This document shows positions 45,692 to 55,741 of a DNA stretch of 64,000 nucleotides, one piece after another; position 1 is the first letter of the stretch; the number at the start of each line of letters is the position of its first letter. This DNA comes from Caballeronia insecticola. Lineage in GTDB: Bacteria > Pseudomonadota > Gammaproteobacteria > Burkholderiales > Burkholderiaceae. Under the pieces are notes generated by a model. It was given only the letters and a program-made list of their open reading frames with translations, did no database searches and was not told the DNA's origin. The translations under genes were made by a program, and so were the position numbers. The DNA lies in assembly GCF_000402035.1 (NCBI RefSeq), contig NC_021287.1:1116001-1180000 (forward strand), in the 5' to 3' direction.

Positions 45692-47632
45692 ATGAGTGAC
45701 AATCCGCTGCGCGCGCAGTCGCGCGCTTCCCGCCGTGCCCACGCCGAGGGCGAAGGCCAATTCCGCCTGATGCGCGAGCGCCGTTTCGCGCCTTTTTTCT
45801 GGACGCAGTTTCTCGGCGCGATGAACGACAACGTGTTCAAGGTCGGCTTCACGTCGCTCGTGACCTTCCAGGCCGCGCGTTTCTCGGGCGTCGATCCGCA
45901 AACCGCCGCGTTTCTCATCTCCGCGATCTTCATCGTGCCGTTCGTGCTGTTTTCCGCGACTTCCGGCCAGATCGCCGACAAATATGACAAGGCCGTGCTC
46001 GCGCGCCTCGTGAAGAGCTTCGAGATCGTCGTGATGCTGATCGGCGGGGCGGGCTTCGTGCTGCACAGCGCACCGCTGCTGTACGCCTGCACGTTCCTGA
46101 TGGGCGTGCATTCCACTGTCTTCGGGCCGGTGAAGTACGCCTATCTGCCGCAGCATCTCGAATCGACGGAACTCGTCGGCGGCAACGGCCTTGTCGAGAT
46201 GGGCACGTTCGTCGCGATCCTGATCGGCACGATCATCGGTGGGGCGGCGGCGGGCGCGTCCGAACACGGCGCGATCGTGCTCGCGGCGGCGTGCTTTGCG
46301 TTCGCCGTCATCGGACGGGTCGCGTCGGCGTTCGTGCCGAAGTCGGAAGCGTCGCAGCCTGACTTGCGCATCAACTGGAATCCGTTTTCGGAGACGTGGC
46401 GCAATCTCAGGCTCGCGAAGTCCGACCGCACCGTGTTCCTGAGCCTGCTCGGTATCTCGTGGCTGTGGTTCGTCGGCGCGACCTTTCTCACGTCGTTCTT
46501 CAACTTCGCGAAGGACGTGCTATCCGCCAATCCGGATGTCGTGACGATCCTGCTCGCGACATTCTCGATCGGCATTGGCACGGGTTCGCTGTTGTGCGAG
46601 CGGCTCTCGAAGCGCCGCGTCGAGATCGGGCTGGTGCCGCTCGGGTCCATCGGCATCAGCGTGTTTGCGATCGATCTGTTCTTCGCGAGTCATCGCATCG
46701 CGCCGGCGGGGCATCTGCTTGGCGTGAAGGAATTTCTCCTGGCGCTGCCGCACTGGCGCATTCTCGCGGACCTGTTCCTGCTCGCGATGTTCGGCGGCTT
46801 CTACAGCGTGCCGCTCTACGCGCTCATCCAGGCGCGCAGCCAGCCGACGCATCGCGCGCGCATCATCGCCGCGAACAATATCCTCAACTCGTTTTTCATG
46901 ATCGTGTCGTCGCTGCTGGCGCTCGCGCTTACATCGTTCGGCGTCGGCATTCCGGGGCTGTTTCTGACGACCGCGCTGCTCAATATCGTCGTCGCCGCGT
47001 ACATCTATTCGCTCGTGCCGGAGTTCCTGCTGCGCTTCATCGCGTGGATTCTGGTGCATACGTTTTATCGCATCCGGCTTGTCGATGCCGAGCGCATTCC
47101 GGCAGAAGGTGCGGCCGTGCTCGTCTGCAATCACGTGAGTTTCGTCGATGCGGTCGTAATCATGGCCGAGAGCCCGCGGCCGATTCGCTTCGTGATGGAT
47201 CACCGCATCTTCCGCACGCCGGTCATTGGCTGGATGTTTCGGCACGTGAAGGCGATTCCGATCGCGCCCGCGCACGAAGACGCCGCAATGCTCGAGCGCG
47301 CCTACACGGCCTGCGCGCGGGCGCTGCAGGAGGGCGAACTGATCTGTATCTTCCCGGAGGGAAAGCTGACGCGCACGGGCGAGATCAATCCGTTCAGGCA
47401 CGGCATTGCCGAGATTCTGCGACGTCAGGCGGCGCCCGTCGTGCCGATGGCGTTGCGCGGGCTCTGGGGCAGCGTGTTCTCGCGTCACGAAGATGCGCAG
47501 TGGCCGCGACCGCTCCAGCGCGGCGCGATGACGCGGCTCACGCTTGCCGTCGGCGAACCCATCGCGCCGGAAGCGGCGACGCCGCAGCATCTGCAGGAGG
47601 TCGTGTCGGCGCTGCGCGGGGCCCGGCGCTGA
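45692..47632 (+). CDS. MFS lysophospholipid transporter fused to PlsC acyltransferase
   Basis: This encodes 646 residues. An MFS domain of LplT type (about 30-420, 12 helices, FFWTQFLGAMNDNVFKVGFT at the start) is followed by a 1-acylglycerol-phosphate acyltransferase domain (about 435-640) with the catalytic NHVSFVDAV (the NHxSxxD form of HX4D) and FPEGKLTRTG. It likely flips lysophospholipids inward and re-acylates them. Many homologues carry a third acyl-ACP synthetase domain; that part is missing here and no ligase gene is nearby. The ATG has only a weak ribosome site. Confidence 0.9.
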   Translation: MSDNPLRAQSRASRRAHAEGEGQFRLMRERRFAPFFWTQFLGAMNDNVFKVGFTSLVTFQAARFSGVDPQTAAFLISAIFIVPFVLFSATSGQIADKYDKAVLARLVKSFEIVVMLIGGAGFVLHSAPLLYACTFLMGVHSTVFGPVKYAYLPQHLESTELVGGNGLVEMGTFVAILIGTIIGGAAAGASEHGAIVLAAACFAFAVIGRVASAFVPKSEASQPDLRINWNPFSETWRNLRLAKSDRTVFLSLLGISWLWFVGATFLTSFFNFAKDVLSANPDVVTILLATFSIGIGTGSLLCERLSKRRVEIGLVPLGSIGISVFAIDLFFASHRIAPAGHLLGVKEFLLALPHWRILADLFLLAMFGGFYSVPLYALIQARSQPTHRARIIAANNILNSFFMIVSSLLALALTSFGVGIPGLFLTTALLNIVVAAYIYSLVPEFLLRFIAWILVHTFYRIRLVDAERIPAEGAAVLVCNHVSFVDAVVIMAESPRPIRFVMDHRIFRTPVIGWMFRHVKAIPIAPAHEDAAMLERAYTACARALQEGELICIFPEGKLTRTGEINPFRHGIAEILRRQAAPVVPMALRGLWGSVFSRHEDAQWPRPLQRGAMTRLTLAVGEPIAPEAATPQHLQEVVSALRGARR

Positions 47633-47691
47633 ACGCGACGGCGCTGGCATAATACTGGTTTCCCCCGACACATTTTTTCAGGTCGACGCTC

Positions 47692-48798
47692 ATGTCCGGC
47701 AATACCCTTGGCACGCTCTTCACCGTCACGAATTTCGGCGAGTCGCATGGTCCGGCGATCGGCTGCGTGATCGACGGCTGCCCGCCGGGCATGGCGCTCA
47801 GCGAAGCCGACATCCAGATCGAACTCGACCGGCGCCGTCCCGGCACGTCGCGGCACGTGACGCAGCGCCAGGAAGCGGATCAGGTCGAGATCCTTTCCGG
47901 CGTCTTCGAAGGCGTGACGACCGGTACGCCCATCGCGCTGCTGATCCGCAATACGGATCAGCGCAGCAAGGACTACGGCAACATCGCGCAGACCTTTCGT
48001 CCCGGCCACGCGGACTACACCTACTGGCAGAAGTACGGCGTGCGCGATTATCGCGGCGGCGGCCGTTCGTCGGCGCGCCTGACTGCGCCGACCGTCGCGG
48101 CGGGCGCGGTCGCGAAGAAGTGGCTGCGTGAGAAGTTCGGGCTCGAAACGCGCGGCTGCATGAGCGCGCTGGGCGAGATCGGCATTCCGTTCGTCGACTG
48201 GCAGCATGTGCGCGAAAACCCGTTCTTCTCGCCGAACGCCGAAATCGTGCCGCAGCTCGAGGAATATATGGACAACCTGCGCCGCGACGGCGATTCGGTC
48301 GGCGCGCGCATCGAGATCGTGGCGAGCGGCGTGCCGGTCGGGCTCGGCGAGCCGCTGTACGACCGGCTCGACGCCGACATCGCCCACGCGATGATGGGCC
48401 TCAACGCGGTGAAGGCCGTCGATATCGGCGCGGGCTTCGCGAGCGTCGCACAGCGCGGCTCGCAACACGGCGACGAGATGTCGCCCGAAGGGTTCGCCAC
48501 GAACAACGCAGGCGGCATTCTCGGCGGCATTTCGAGCGGGCAGGACATCACGGTGTCGATCGCGATCAAGCCGACCTCGAGCATCCGCACGCCGCGCCAG
48601 TCGATCGATGTCGAAGGCGTACCGGCCACCGTCGAGACCTTCGGCCGTCATGATCCGTGCGTCGGCATTCGCGCCACGCCGATCGCCGAGGCGCTGCTCG
48701 CGCTGGTGCTGATGGATCACGCGCTGCGGCATCGCGCGCAATGTGGCGACGTCGTGGTCGGCACGCCGAAGATCGCGGCACAGGCGCCGCGCGGTTAA
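47692..48798 (+). CDS. aroC: chorismate synthase
   Basis: This encodes 368 residues, full length. It starts [20 protein letters not shown] and has [20 protein letters not shown], '[20 protein letters not shown]', [20 protein letters not shown], and '[20 protein letters not shown]'. It uses reduced FMN to convert EPSP to chorismate, the last common step of aromatic amino acid synthesis. It sits 59 bp after the transporter-acyltransferase gene on the same strand. Confidence 0.97.
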   Translation: MSGNTLGTLFTVTNFGESHGPAIGCVIDGCPPGMALSEADIQIELDRRRPGTSRHVTQRQEADQVEILSGVFEGVTTGTPIALLIRNTDQRSKDYGNIAQTFRPGHADYTYWQKYGVRDYRGGGRSSARLTAPTVAAGAVAKKWLREKFGLETRGCMSALGEIGIPFVDWQHVRENPFFSPNAEIVPQLEEYMDNLRRDGDSVGARIEIVASGVPVGLGEPLYDRLDADIAHAMMGLNAVKAVDIGAGFASVAQRGSQHGDEMSPEGFATNNAGGILGGISSGQDITVSIAIKPTSSIRTPRQSIDVEGVPATVETFGRHDPCVGIRATPIAEALLALVLMDHALRHRAQCGDVVVGTPKIAAQAPRG

Positions 48799-48828
48799 GG
48801 GCTTCGGGCAAAACCTTGGGGCAAAACA

Positions 48829-48861
48829 AAAGGGCGCCGGATCGAAAGACCGGCGCCCTTT
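48829..48861. terminator. bidirectional terminator between aroC and the ETF-QO gene
   Basis: A 12-bp stem (AAAGGGCGCCGG / CCGGCGCCCTTT) with a 9-nt loop is A-rich on the left and T-rich on the right. It serves both converging genes. Confidence 0.88.
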
Positions 48862-48879
48862 GCTATTGGCGTTTCGCTG

Positions 48880-50553
48880 TCACATGTTCGGATAGTTCGG
48901 CCCGCCGCCGCCTTCCGGCGTGACCCACACGATGTTCTGCGTCGGATCCTTGATGTCGCAGGTCTTGCAGTGCACGCAGTTCTGCGCGTTGATCTGCAGC
49001 CGCTCTTGGCCGTCGTCGGATTTGACGAACTCGTACACGGCCGCCGGACAATAGCGGCTCTCCGGACCGGCGTAGGTGCGCAGGTTGACGTTGACCGGCA
49101 CGCTCGGGTCCTTCAGCGTCAGATGCGCCGGCTGGTTCTCCTCGTGATTCGTGTTCGAGATGAACACCGACGAGAGACGATCGAACGTGAGCTTGCCGTC
49201 CGGTTTCGGATAGACGATCGGCTTGCACTGCGACGCGGGCTTCAGCATCTCGTGGTCCCAGTGCTGATGATGCAGCGTCCACGGCACGTTGCCGCCCATC
49301 ACCTTTTGCTCCAGACCGACCATGAAGGTGCCGAGGTAGAGGCCCTTGCTCATCCACTGCTTGAAGTTGCGCGCGCGATAAAGCTCGGTCTTGAGCCACG
49401 AACTGTCGAACGCCTCGGGGTAGGCCGCCAGTTCGTCGTTCTGACGGCCCGCCTGCACCGCGTCGAAGGCGGCTTCGGCGGCCATCTTGCCGGACTTGAT
49501 CGCCGCATGGCTGCCCTTGATGCGCGACGCGTTCAGGAAACCGGCATCGTCGCCGGCGAGCGCGCCGCCGGGGAACGCGAGTTTCGGCAACGACATCAGA
49601 CCGCCCGCCGTGATCGCGCGCGCGCCATAGGAAATGCGCTTGCCGCCTTCGAGGAACGGGCGAATCGACGGATGCGTCTTGTAGCGCTGAAACTCCTCGA
49701 ACGGCGACAGATACGGATTCGAATACCCGAGCCCGACGACGAAGCCGACCACCACCTGGTTGTTGTCCATGTGGTAGAGGAACGAGCCGCCGTAGGTGTC
49801 GGGGTCGAGCGGCCAGCCCGCGGTGTGGATCACGAGCCCGGGTTTGTGCTTGACCGGATCGATCTCCCACAACTCCTTGATGCCGATGCCGTACACCTGC
49901 GGATCGGCGTTCTGGTTGAGCTTGAATTTATCGATCAGTTGACGGCCGAGATGCCCGCGCGCGCCTTCGCAGAAAAGCGTGTATTTGGCGTGCAACTCCA
50001 TGCCGAGCTGAAAGTTTTCGGTCGGCTCGCCATTCTTGCCGACGCCCATGTTGCCGGTAACGACGCCTTTCACCGCGCCGTCGTCGCCATAAAGCACTTC
50101 GGCGGCCGGAAAGCCCGGAAAAATTTCGACGCCGAGCGCCTCGGCCTGTTGTCCGAGCCAGCGCGTGACGTTCGCGAGGCTGATGACGTAGTTGCCGTGA
50201 TTCTTGAAGTTGTCGGGGAGGAGCCAGTTCGGCACCTGCTTCGCGTCGTTCTGCGACAGGAACAGGAAGCGGTCCTCGGTCACTTCGACATCGAGCGGCG
50301 CGCCTTTTTCTTTCCAGTCGGGAATCAGTTCCGACAGGCCGCGCGGGTCCATCACCGCGCCGGACAAAATATGCGCGCCGATCTCGGAGCCTTTCTCCAG
50401 CACGCACACGCCCACTTCGACGCCGTTTTCCTGCGCCAGTTGCTTCAACCGGATGGCCGCCGACAACCCGGCCGGTCCGCCGCCGACGATGACGACGTCG
50501 TATTCCATCGATTCGCGGGGACCGTATTGCTCGATGAGGCTCGCCGGGGTCAT
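48880..50553 (-). CDS. electron transfer flavoprotein-ubiquinone oxidoreductase
   Basis: This encodes 557 residues from ATG 50553 (TAGGAG 6 nt upstream). The N-terminal FAD site is DVVIVGGGPAGLSAAIRLKQ, with GAHILSGAVMDPRGL and 'LFCEGARGHLGRQLIDKF'. The C-terminal [4Fe-4S] ferredoxin region is CVHCKTCDIKDPTQNIVWVT. It moves electrons from ETF, loaded by acyl-CoA dehydrogenases, to ubiquinone at the inner membrane. It is divergent from an SDR-thioesterase pair with an operator-like palindrome between. Confidence 0.95.
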   Translation of the reverse strand: MTPASLIEQYGPRESMEYDVVIVGGGPAGLSAAIRLKQLAQENGVEVGVCVLEKGSEIGAHILSGAVMDPRGLSELIPDWKEKGAPLDVEVTEDRFLFLSQNDAKQVPNWLLPDNFKNHGNYVISLANVTRWLGQQAEALGVEIFPGFPAAEVLYGDDGAVKGVVTGNMGVGKNGEPTENFQLGMELHAKYTLFCEGARGHLGRQLIDKFKLNQNADPQVYGIGIKELWEIDPVKHKPGLVIHTAGWPLDPDTYGGSFLYHMDNNQVVVGFVVGLGYSNPYLSPFEEFQRYKTHPSIRPFLEGGKRISYGARAITAGGLMSLPKLAFPGGALAGDDAGFLNASRIKGSHAAIKSGKMAAEAAFDAVQAGRQNDELAAYPEAFDSSWLKTELYRARNFKQWMSKGLYLGTFMVGLEQKVMGGNVPWTLHHQHWDHEMLKPASQCKPIVYPKPDGKLTFDRLSSVFISNTNHEENQPAHLTLKDPSVPVNVNLRTYAGPESRYCPAAVYEFVKSDDGQERLQINAQNCVHCKTCDIKDPTQNIVWVTPEGGGGPNYPNM

Positions 50554-50640
50554 CAATGCTCCTATGTACCGTTAGAATGCCCTTTCGGGATCGCGTATTG
50601 TCAGGGAACGTCAGGCGGGCTGCAACCGACGTTGGCTAAT

Positions 50641-50658
50641 TTAGCACGATCGTACTAA
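50641..50658. promoter_or_regulatory. 18-bp palindrome, TetR-type operator candidate
   Basis: TTAGCACGATCGTACTAA is symmetric except for one pair. It overlaps a -10-like TAATAT in the divergent region between the ETF-QO gene and the SDR gene. The form suits a TetR-family regulator of fatty-acid or acyl-CoA metabolism; the regulator is not in this window. Confidence 0.55.
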
Positions 50659-50756
50659 TATAGTCGGCGTCCGCGCCAGCCGTTCAGCCGGGAACCGCGC
50701 GAGGCGAGTCCGGTGCGCCATCCGAGGCTGAATCAACCACAGAATAAGGAAGCACA

Positions 50757-51530
50757 ATGGGCCGTTCGATCAACCTGGAAGGGAAAGTCGCGCTGATCAC
50801 CGGCGCGTCCAGTGGACTTGGCAAGCGTTTTGCGCAAGTGCTGTCGCAAGCGGGCGCCAAAGTCGTGCTCGCGAGCCGCCGCACGGAGCGTCTGAAGGAA
50901 CTGCGCGCGGAAATCGAGTCGTCGGGGGGCGCGGCGCACGTGGTCGCGCTCGACGTGACCGACTACCAGAGCGTGAAATCCGCGGTGGCGCACGCCGAGA
51001 CGGAAGCCGGCACCATCGACATCCTCGTCAATAATTCGGGCGTTTCGACCATGCAGAAGCTGACGGACGTCACGCCCGCCGACTTCGAATTCGTGTTCGG
51101 CACGAACGTGCGCGGCGCGTTCTTCGTCGCGCAGGAAGTCGCGAAACGCATGATCATGCGCGGCAGCGGCGCGGCGAAGCCCGCGTATCGCATCATCAAC
51201 ATTGCGTCGGTGGCGGGTTTGCGCGTGTTCCCGCAGATCGGCCTCTATTCGATGAGCAAAGCCGCCGTCGTGCAAATGACCAAGGCGATGGCGCTCGAAT
51301 GGGGCCGTCATGGCATCAATGTGAACGCCATCTGCCCGGGTTATATCGACACCGAGATCAATCACCATCACTGGAAAACCGAGCCGGGCCAGAAGCTCAT
51401 TTCGATGCTGCCGCGCCGCCGCGTCGGCTCGCCCGACGATCTCGACGGCCTGCTGCTGCTCCTCGCCGCCGACGAATCGCAGTTCATGAACGGCTCGGTG
51501 ATCTCGGCGGACGACGGCTTTTCCCTTTGA
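50757..51530 (+). CDS. SDR family oxidoreductase (3-oxoacyl/3-hydroxyacyl type)
   Basis: This encodes 257 residues with TGASSGLGKRFA (cofactor), NNSG, the catalytic Ser in INIASVAG, YSMSK (Tyr-x-x-x-Lys), and 'NVNAICPGYIDTEINHHHWK'. It is FabG-like in sequence. The thioesterase gene 34 bp downstream and divergent ETF-QO suggest a role in beta-oxidation or CoA-ester metabolism (inference). AAGGAAGC sits before ATG. Confidence 0.9.
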   Translation: MGRSINLEGKVALITGASSGLGKRFAQVLSQAGAKVVLASRRTERLKELRAEIESSGGAAHVVALDVTDYQSVKSAVAHAETEAGTIDILVNNSGVSTMQKLTDVTPADFEFVFGTNVRGAFFVAQEVAKRMIMRGSGAAKPAYRIINIASVAGLRVFPQIGLYSMSKAAVVQMTKAMALEWGRHGINVNAICPGYIDTEINHHHWKTEPGQKLISMLPRRRVGSPDDLDGLLLLLAADESQFMNGSVISADDGFSL

Positions 51531-51564
51531 CCCAAGACCTTCATTGCACGAGCAGACGTACCAC

Positions 51565-52002
<438 letters not shown>

Positions 52003-52011
52003 GCGGGCACG

Positions 52012-52557
52012 TCAGGTGCCGAGCAGGCGTTGCAGCAACTCGGTGGCGTTGCCCGTGTCGTACTTTCGCATGAGCCTCGCGCGGTAGATGTCGACGGTGC
52101 GCGGGCTGATGTCGAGCACGCGGCCGATCTGCTTGCTCGTCTTGCCGGTCACGAGCTGCGCGGCGATTTCGCGCTCGCGCGGCGTCAGTTCGATCGCCAC
52201 GCGCCGTGTCGCGCTCAGGTCCTCGAAGGTCCAGACGCCCGCCGCGTGGGGCGTCGCGCGGTCGAGCGCGCGGCCGGTCACGTGACACCAGAACAGTTCG
52301 CCGTTGCCGCGCTTCATGATGCGGTCGTCGCTGTAGGTGCCTTCGCGGCTGATATGCGCGGCGATGCGCTCGCCGATGCGCGCGAACTCGTCCGGCGACG
52401 GATACAGCACCTCGAACGACTTGCCGATGAGCGCCTCGCGGGCAAAGCCGAAGATCGCGCAGAGCTGCTCGTTGCAGTCCTCGATAATGCGCTCGCGCGA
52501 AAGCACGAGCCCGACAGGCGCGAGATGAAACGCAGTTTGATAATCCAGTGCACGCAT
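52012..52557 (-). CDS. PAS-LuxR transcriptional regulator
   Basis: This encodes 181 residues from ATG 52557. The N-terminal PAS domain (about 5-110) has 'PVGLVLSRERIIEDCNEQLC', AIFGFAREALIGKS and 'RGNGELFWCHVTGRAL'. The C-terminal LuxR helix-turn-helix is LTPREREIAAQLVTGKTSKQ and 'IGRVLDISPRTVDIYRARLM'. It senses a small molecule or redox state directly, not through phosphorylation. It is divergent from scoAB, which it probably controls, with a strong palindrome between. Confidence 0.88.
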   Translation of the reverse strand: MRALDYQTAFHLAPVGLVLSRERIIEDCNEQLCAIFGFAREALIGKSFEVLYPSPDEFARIGERIAAHISREGTYSDDRIMKRGNGELFWCHVTGRALDRATPHAAGVWTFEDLSATRRVAIELTPREREIAAQLVTGKTSKQIGRVLDISPRTVDIYRARLMRKYDTGNATELLQRLLGT

Positions 52558-52689
52558 GAGCGATCGGGCGCCCGGGCGCTGGTGTTTGGCGTCTGATGCT
52601 TGGCGGCTGATGCCGCCGGGAACCAAACATGCGCGGGCAATGACTTATGTATTTTTGCGTATTGTGCCGGATCGCCCGCGCAGCGTACT

Positions 52690-52707
52690 CTTTTGGCACG
52701 CCAAAAG
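52690..52707. promoter_or_regulatory. palindromic operator candidate upstream of scoA
   Basis: CTTTTGGC-ac-GCCAAAAG has perfect 8-bp arms with a 2-bp centre. It sits midway between the PAS-LuxR start and scoA (97 bp upstream of scoA). Confidence 0.55.
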
Positions 52708-52803
52708 CCCGCCCGACGTCCGCAGGACAGCGCCGCGGCGGCTCCAAAGAGCCAGTTCTCAGTTACGAGTTCGGTTGATAAATCACATGGAAGGGACACA
52801 TAG

Positions 52804-53508
52804 ATGAACAAGGTCTATCCCAGCGCGAAAGCGGCGCTCGAGGACATCGTCAAGGACGGGCAGACGTTCGCCGTCGGCGGTTTCGGGCTGTGCGGCATTC
52901 CCGAGGCGCTTATCGCCGCGCTGCGCGACACGGGCGTGAAGGACATCACCTGCATCAGCAACAACGCGGGCGTCGATGGCTTCGGCCTCGGTCTGCTGCT
53001 CGAAACGCGCCAGATCAAGAAAATGATCTCGTCGTACGTCGGCGAGAACAAGGAGTTCGAACGGCAATATCTCGCCGGCGAACTGGAGCTCGAATTCACG
53101 CCGCAAGGCACGCTCGCCGAAAAGCTGCGCGCGGGCGGCGCGGGCATCCCGGCGTTCTTCACCAATACCGGCTTCGGCACGGTGATCGCCGACGGCAAGG
53201 AAACCCGCCAGTTCGGCGAGAACCATTACGTGCTCGAACATTCGCTGACCGCGGACGTCGGTATCGTGAAGGCGTGGAAGGCGGACAAGTCCGGCAATCT
53301 GATCTATCGCCGCACCGCGCGCAATTTCAACCCGATGTGCGCGATGGCCGGCAAGATCACCGTCGCCGAAGTGGAAGAGATCGTCGAAGTGGGCGAGCTC
53401 GATCCGGACCATATCCACACGCCCGGCATCTTCGTGCAGCGCCTCGTGCTGAATGCGAACCCCGAAAAGCGTATCGAACAACGCATCGTCCGCGCGAAAG
53501 GAGAGTAA
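52804..53508 (+). CDS. scoA: 3-oxoacid CoA-transferase subunit A
   Basis: This encodes 234 residues of CoA transferase family I, alpha subunit: '[20 protein letters not shown]', [20 protein letters not shown], '[20 protein letters not shown]' and [18 protein letters not shown]. It activates acetoacetate with succinyl-CoA together with ScoB. A PcaI-type assignment (3-oxoadipate) is possible but the motifs favour ScoA. It is 2 bp from scoB. Confidence 0.92.
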   Translation: MNKVYPSAKAALEDIVKDGQTFAVGGFGLCGIPEALIAALRDTGVKDITCISNNAGVDGFGLGLLLETRQIKKMISSYVGENKEFERQYLAGELELEFTPQGTLAEKLRAGGAGIPAFFTNTGFGTVIADGKETRQFGENHYVLEHSLTADVGIVKAWKADKSGNLIYRRTARNFNPMCAMAGKITVAEVEEIVEVGELDPDHIHTPGIFVQRLVLNANPEKRIEQRIVRAKGE

Positions 53509-53510
53509 TC

Positions 53511-54152
53511 ATGGCTTGGACTCGTGACCAGATGGCCGCGCGCGCGGCGCAGGAACTGCAGGACGGCTTCTATGTGAACCTCGGCATCGGCTTGCCGACG
53601 CTCGTCGCCAATCATGTGCCGGACGGCATGGAAGTGTGGCTGCAGTCGGAAAACGGCTTGCTCGGCATCGGCCCGTCGCCGTATGAAGACGAAGTGGACG
53701 CCGATCTCATCAACGCCGGCAAGCAGACCGTGACCACATTGCCGGGCTCGTCGATCTTTTCGTCGGCGGATTCGTTCGCGATGATCCGCGGCGGCCACAT
53801 CAACCTGGCGATCCTGGGCGCCATGCAGATCAGCAAGACGGGCGACCTCGCCAACTGGATGATCCCCGGCAAGATGATCAAGGGCATGGGCGGCGCGATG
53901 GATCTGGTCGCCGGCGTGAAGAAGGTCGTCGTGCTGATGGAGCATGTGGCCAAGGGCGACCAGCACAAGATTCTCGACGCGTGCACGCTGCCGTTGACGG
54001 GCGTGGGCGTCGTGGATCGCATCATCACGGACCTCGGCGTGATCGACGTCACCGACAAGGGGCTCAAGCTCGTCGAGCTGGCGGACGGCGTGACGGCCGA
54101 GGAAATCCAGCAGAAGACGGGCGCGCCGCTCGATGTCAGCGGCGTGAAGTGA
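53511..54152 (+). CDS. scoB: 3-oxoacid CoA-transferase subunit B
   Basis: This encodes 213 residues. The catalytic Glu47 lies in [12 protein letters not shown], the CoA-transferase II signature. Also present are '[20 protein letters not shown]' and [20 protein letters not shown], then '[20 protein letters not shown]'. AAAGGAGAG lies directly before the start. It forms a heterotetramer with ScoA for ketone-body use. Confidence 0.93.
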   Translation: MAWTRDQMAARAAQELQDGFYVNLGIGLPTLVANHVPDGMEVWLQSENGLLGIGPSPYEDEVDADLINAGKQTVTTLPGSSIFSSADSFAMIRGGHINLAILGAMQISKTGDLANWMIPGKMIKGMGGAMDLVAGVKKVVVLMEHVAKGDQHKILDACTLPLTGVGVVDRIITDLGVIDVTDKGLKLVELADGVTAEEIQQKTGAPLDVSGVK

Positions 54153-54206
54153 CGCGGGATTAACAAGCGATCAACGCGAGCGCCGCTGCGGCGCAGACGT
54201 GAAGCA

Positions 54207-54247
54207 GGGCGGGCGAGGCTTTGAGGCGTCGCCCGCTTTGTTTTTTG
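54207..54247 (+). terminator. terminator after scoB
   Basis: A GC-rich stem (CGGGCGA / TCGCCCG with an inner helix) is followed by a T-run TTTGTTTTTT, about 55 nt past the scoB stop. Confidence 0.75.
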
Positions 54248-54362
54248 CGCGCATGGCCGCACTTGCGTCGCGCGGAGTGGGATCGGCCGTTCGGCCAACG
54301 CCTGCTCGATCCGGCGCGAGGCGCTTTACAATCGATCGGACACTTGCCACAGGGAACCTCCC

Positions 54363-55283
54363 ATGACCGCACCCATCGTCGTCGAAGCAGTCCAGTCAGA
54401 CCTGAGCGACCCGCGCCAGCGCTTCGTGCAATGCGCGAGCCCCGCGGGCCTGCATCGCATGGCCTACACGGAATGGGGCGATCCGGCGAACCCGCGCGTG
54501 TTGCTTTGCGTGCATGGCCTGACCCGCTCGGGCCGCGACTTCGACAAGCTCGCGCGGGCGTTCGCGCATGACTATCGCGTCGTGTGTCCGGACGTGGTCG
54601 GGCGCGGTCTCTCTGACTGGCTCGCCGATTCGCGCTACTACGGCGTGCCGCAATACGTCGCCGACATGGTCACGCTGATTGCGCGTCTGAACGTGGAGAC
54701 GGTGGACTGGTTCGGCACGTCGATGGGCGGGCTCATCGGCATGGCGCTCGCCGGCCTGCCCAACACGCCGATTCGCAAGATACTGCTCAACGATGTCGGG
54801 CCGCACATCGAACCGATCGCGCTCCAGCGTATCGGCGAATATCTCGGCAAGCCCGCGCGCTTCGCTTCGCTCGACGAAGGCGTGCGTCATGCGGCGGCGC
54901 TCGCGGCATCGTTCGGGCCGTTGACGCACGAAGAGTGGACGGACATCAACGCGCCGCTTCTGCATGAACGTGACGGCGCGTGGGGCTTTCGCTACGACCC
55001 GGGCATCGCAACGCCTTTCACGGCGGCGACCGACGAGCAGAACGCCGCCGGCGAGGCGTTCCTGTGGCATTCGCTGGCGTCGATCAGAACGCCGGTGCTG
55101 GTCGTGCGCGGCGAGACGTCCGACTTGCTGAGCCGCGAGACGGTCGCGCAAATGGTCGAAAAAGGTCAGGCGGTGACGAGCGCCGAAATTGCGGGCGTGG
55201 GCCACGCGCCGGCGTTTCTCGCGGACGATCAAATCGCCGTCGCCCGGGAGTTCTTTCTCGAAAATCGAGGCAGCGGGGCATAA
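54363..55283 (+). CDS. alpha/beta hydrolase
   Basis: This encodes 306 residues with the oxyanion loop CVHGLTRSGRDF, 'VCPDVVGRGLSDWLADSRYY', nucleophile Ser120 in FGTSMGGLIG, an acid in VVRGETSDLLS, and His in GVGHAPAFL. It belongs to the broad hydrolase family; the substrate is not assignable. It is monocistronic with its own terminator. Confidence 0.88.
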   Translation: MTAPIVVEAVQSDLSDPRQRFVQCASPAGLHRMAYTEWGDPANPRVLLCVHGLTRSGRDFDKLARAFAHDYRVVCPDVVGRGLSDWLADSRYYGVPQYVADMVTLIARLNVETVDWFGTSMGGLIGMALAGLPNTPIRKILLNDVGPHIEPIALQRIGEYLGKPARFASLDEGVRHAAALAASFGPLTHEEWTDINAPLLHERDGAWGFRYDPGIATPFTAATDEQNAAGEAFLWHSLASIRTPVLVVRGETSDLLSRETVAQMVEKGQAVTSAEIAGVGHAPAFLADDQIAVAREFFLENRGSGA

Positions 55284-55296
55284 TATCGGGTTGAGC

Positions 55297-55321
55297 AACC
55301 GATGTTTTCGTCGGTTTTTTC
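55297..55321 (+). terminator. terminator after the hydrolase gene
   Basis: AACCGA / TCGGTT with an 8-nt loop is followed by TTTT. It ends just before ridA. Confidence 0.8.
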
Positions 55322-55345
55322 ATGGTTACTGATCAGGAACACACA

Positions 55346-55699
55346 ATGGCAGTCATTCGTCATCACGTCGGCCCGCGCTTGTCCGAGACCGCGATTCACA
55401 ACGGCACGGTATATCTCGCCGGCCAGATCGCCGAGGACACCGACCAGGACATCACCGGCCAGACGCGCGAAGTGCTCGGCCACATCGACCGCTTGCTCGA
55501 GGAAGCGAACAGCGACAAGGCGCACCTGCTGACGGTGCAGATCTATATCTCCGACATGGTGCATTTCGCCGGCATGAACGCCGTGTGGGATTCGTGGGTC
55601 GCGCAAGGCAACACGCCGCCCCGCGCCACGGTCGAGTCGAAGCTCGCGAATCCGGCTTGTCTGGTCGAAATCGTGGTGATCGCAGCCCAGCGCAGCTGA
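55346..55699 (+). CDS. RidA family protein
   Basis: This encodes 117 residues with the YjgF/YER057c/UK114 pattern: 'GPRLSETAIHNGTVYLAGQI', GQTREVLGHIDRLLEEANSD, 'HLLTVQIYISDMVHFAGMNA', and PPRATVESKLANPACLVEIV with the Arg that stabilises the enamine/imine substrate. The typical role is hydrolysing reactive 2-aminoacrylate-type intermediates. ATG 55346 has AGGAA upstream. It lies 42 bp before relA. Confidence 0.9.
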   Translation: MAVIRHHVGPRLSETAIHNGTVYLAGQIAEDTDQDITGQTREVLGHIDRLLEEANSDKAHLLTVQIYISDMVHFAGMNAVWDSWVAQGNTPPRATVESKLANPACLVEIVVIAAQRS

Positions 55700-55741
55700 T
55701 GCATCGTTGAGTTCAGTGTCGACCGTAGTCGCATCATCCGC

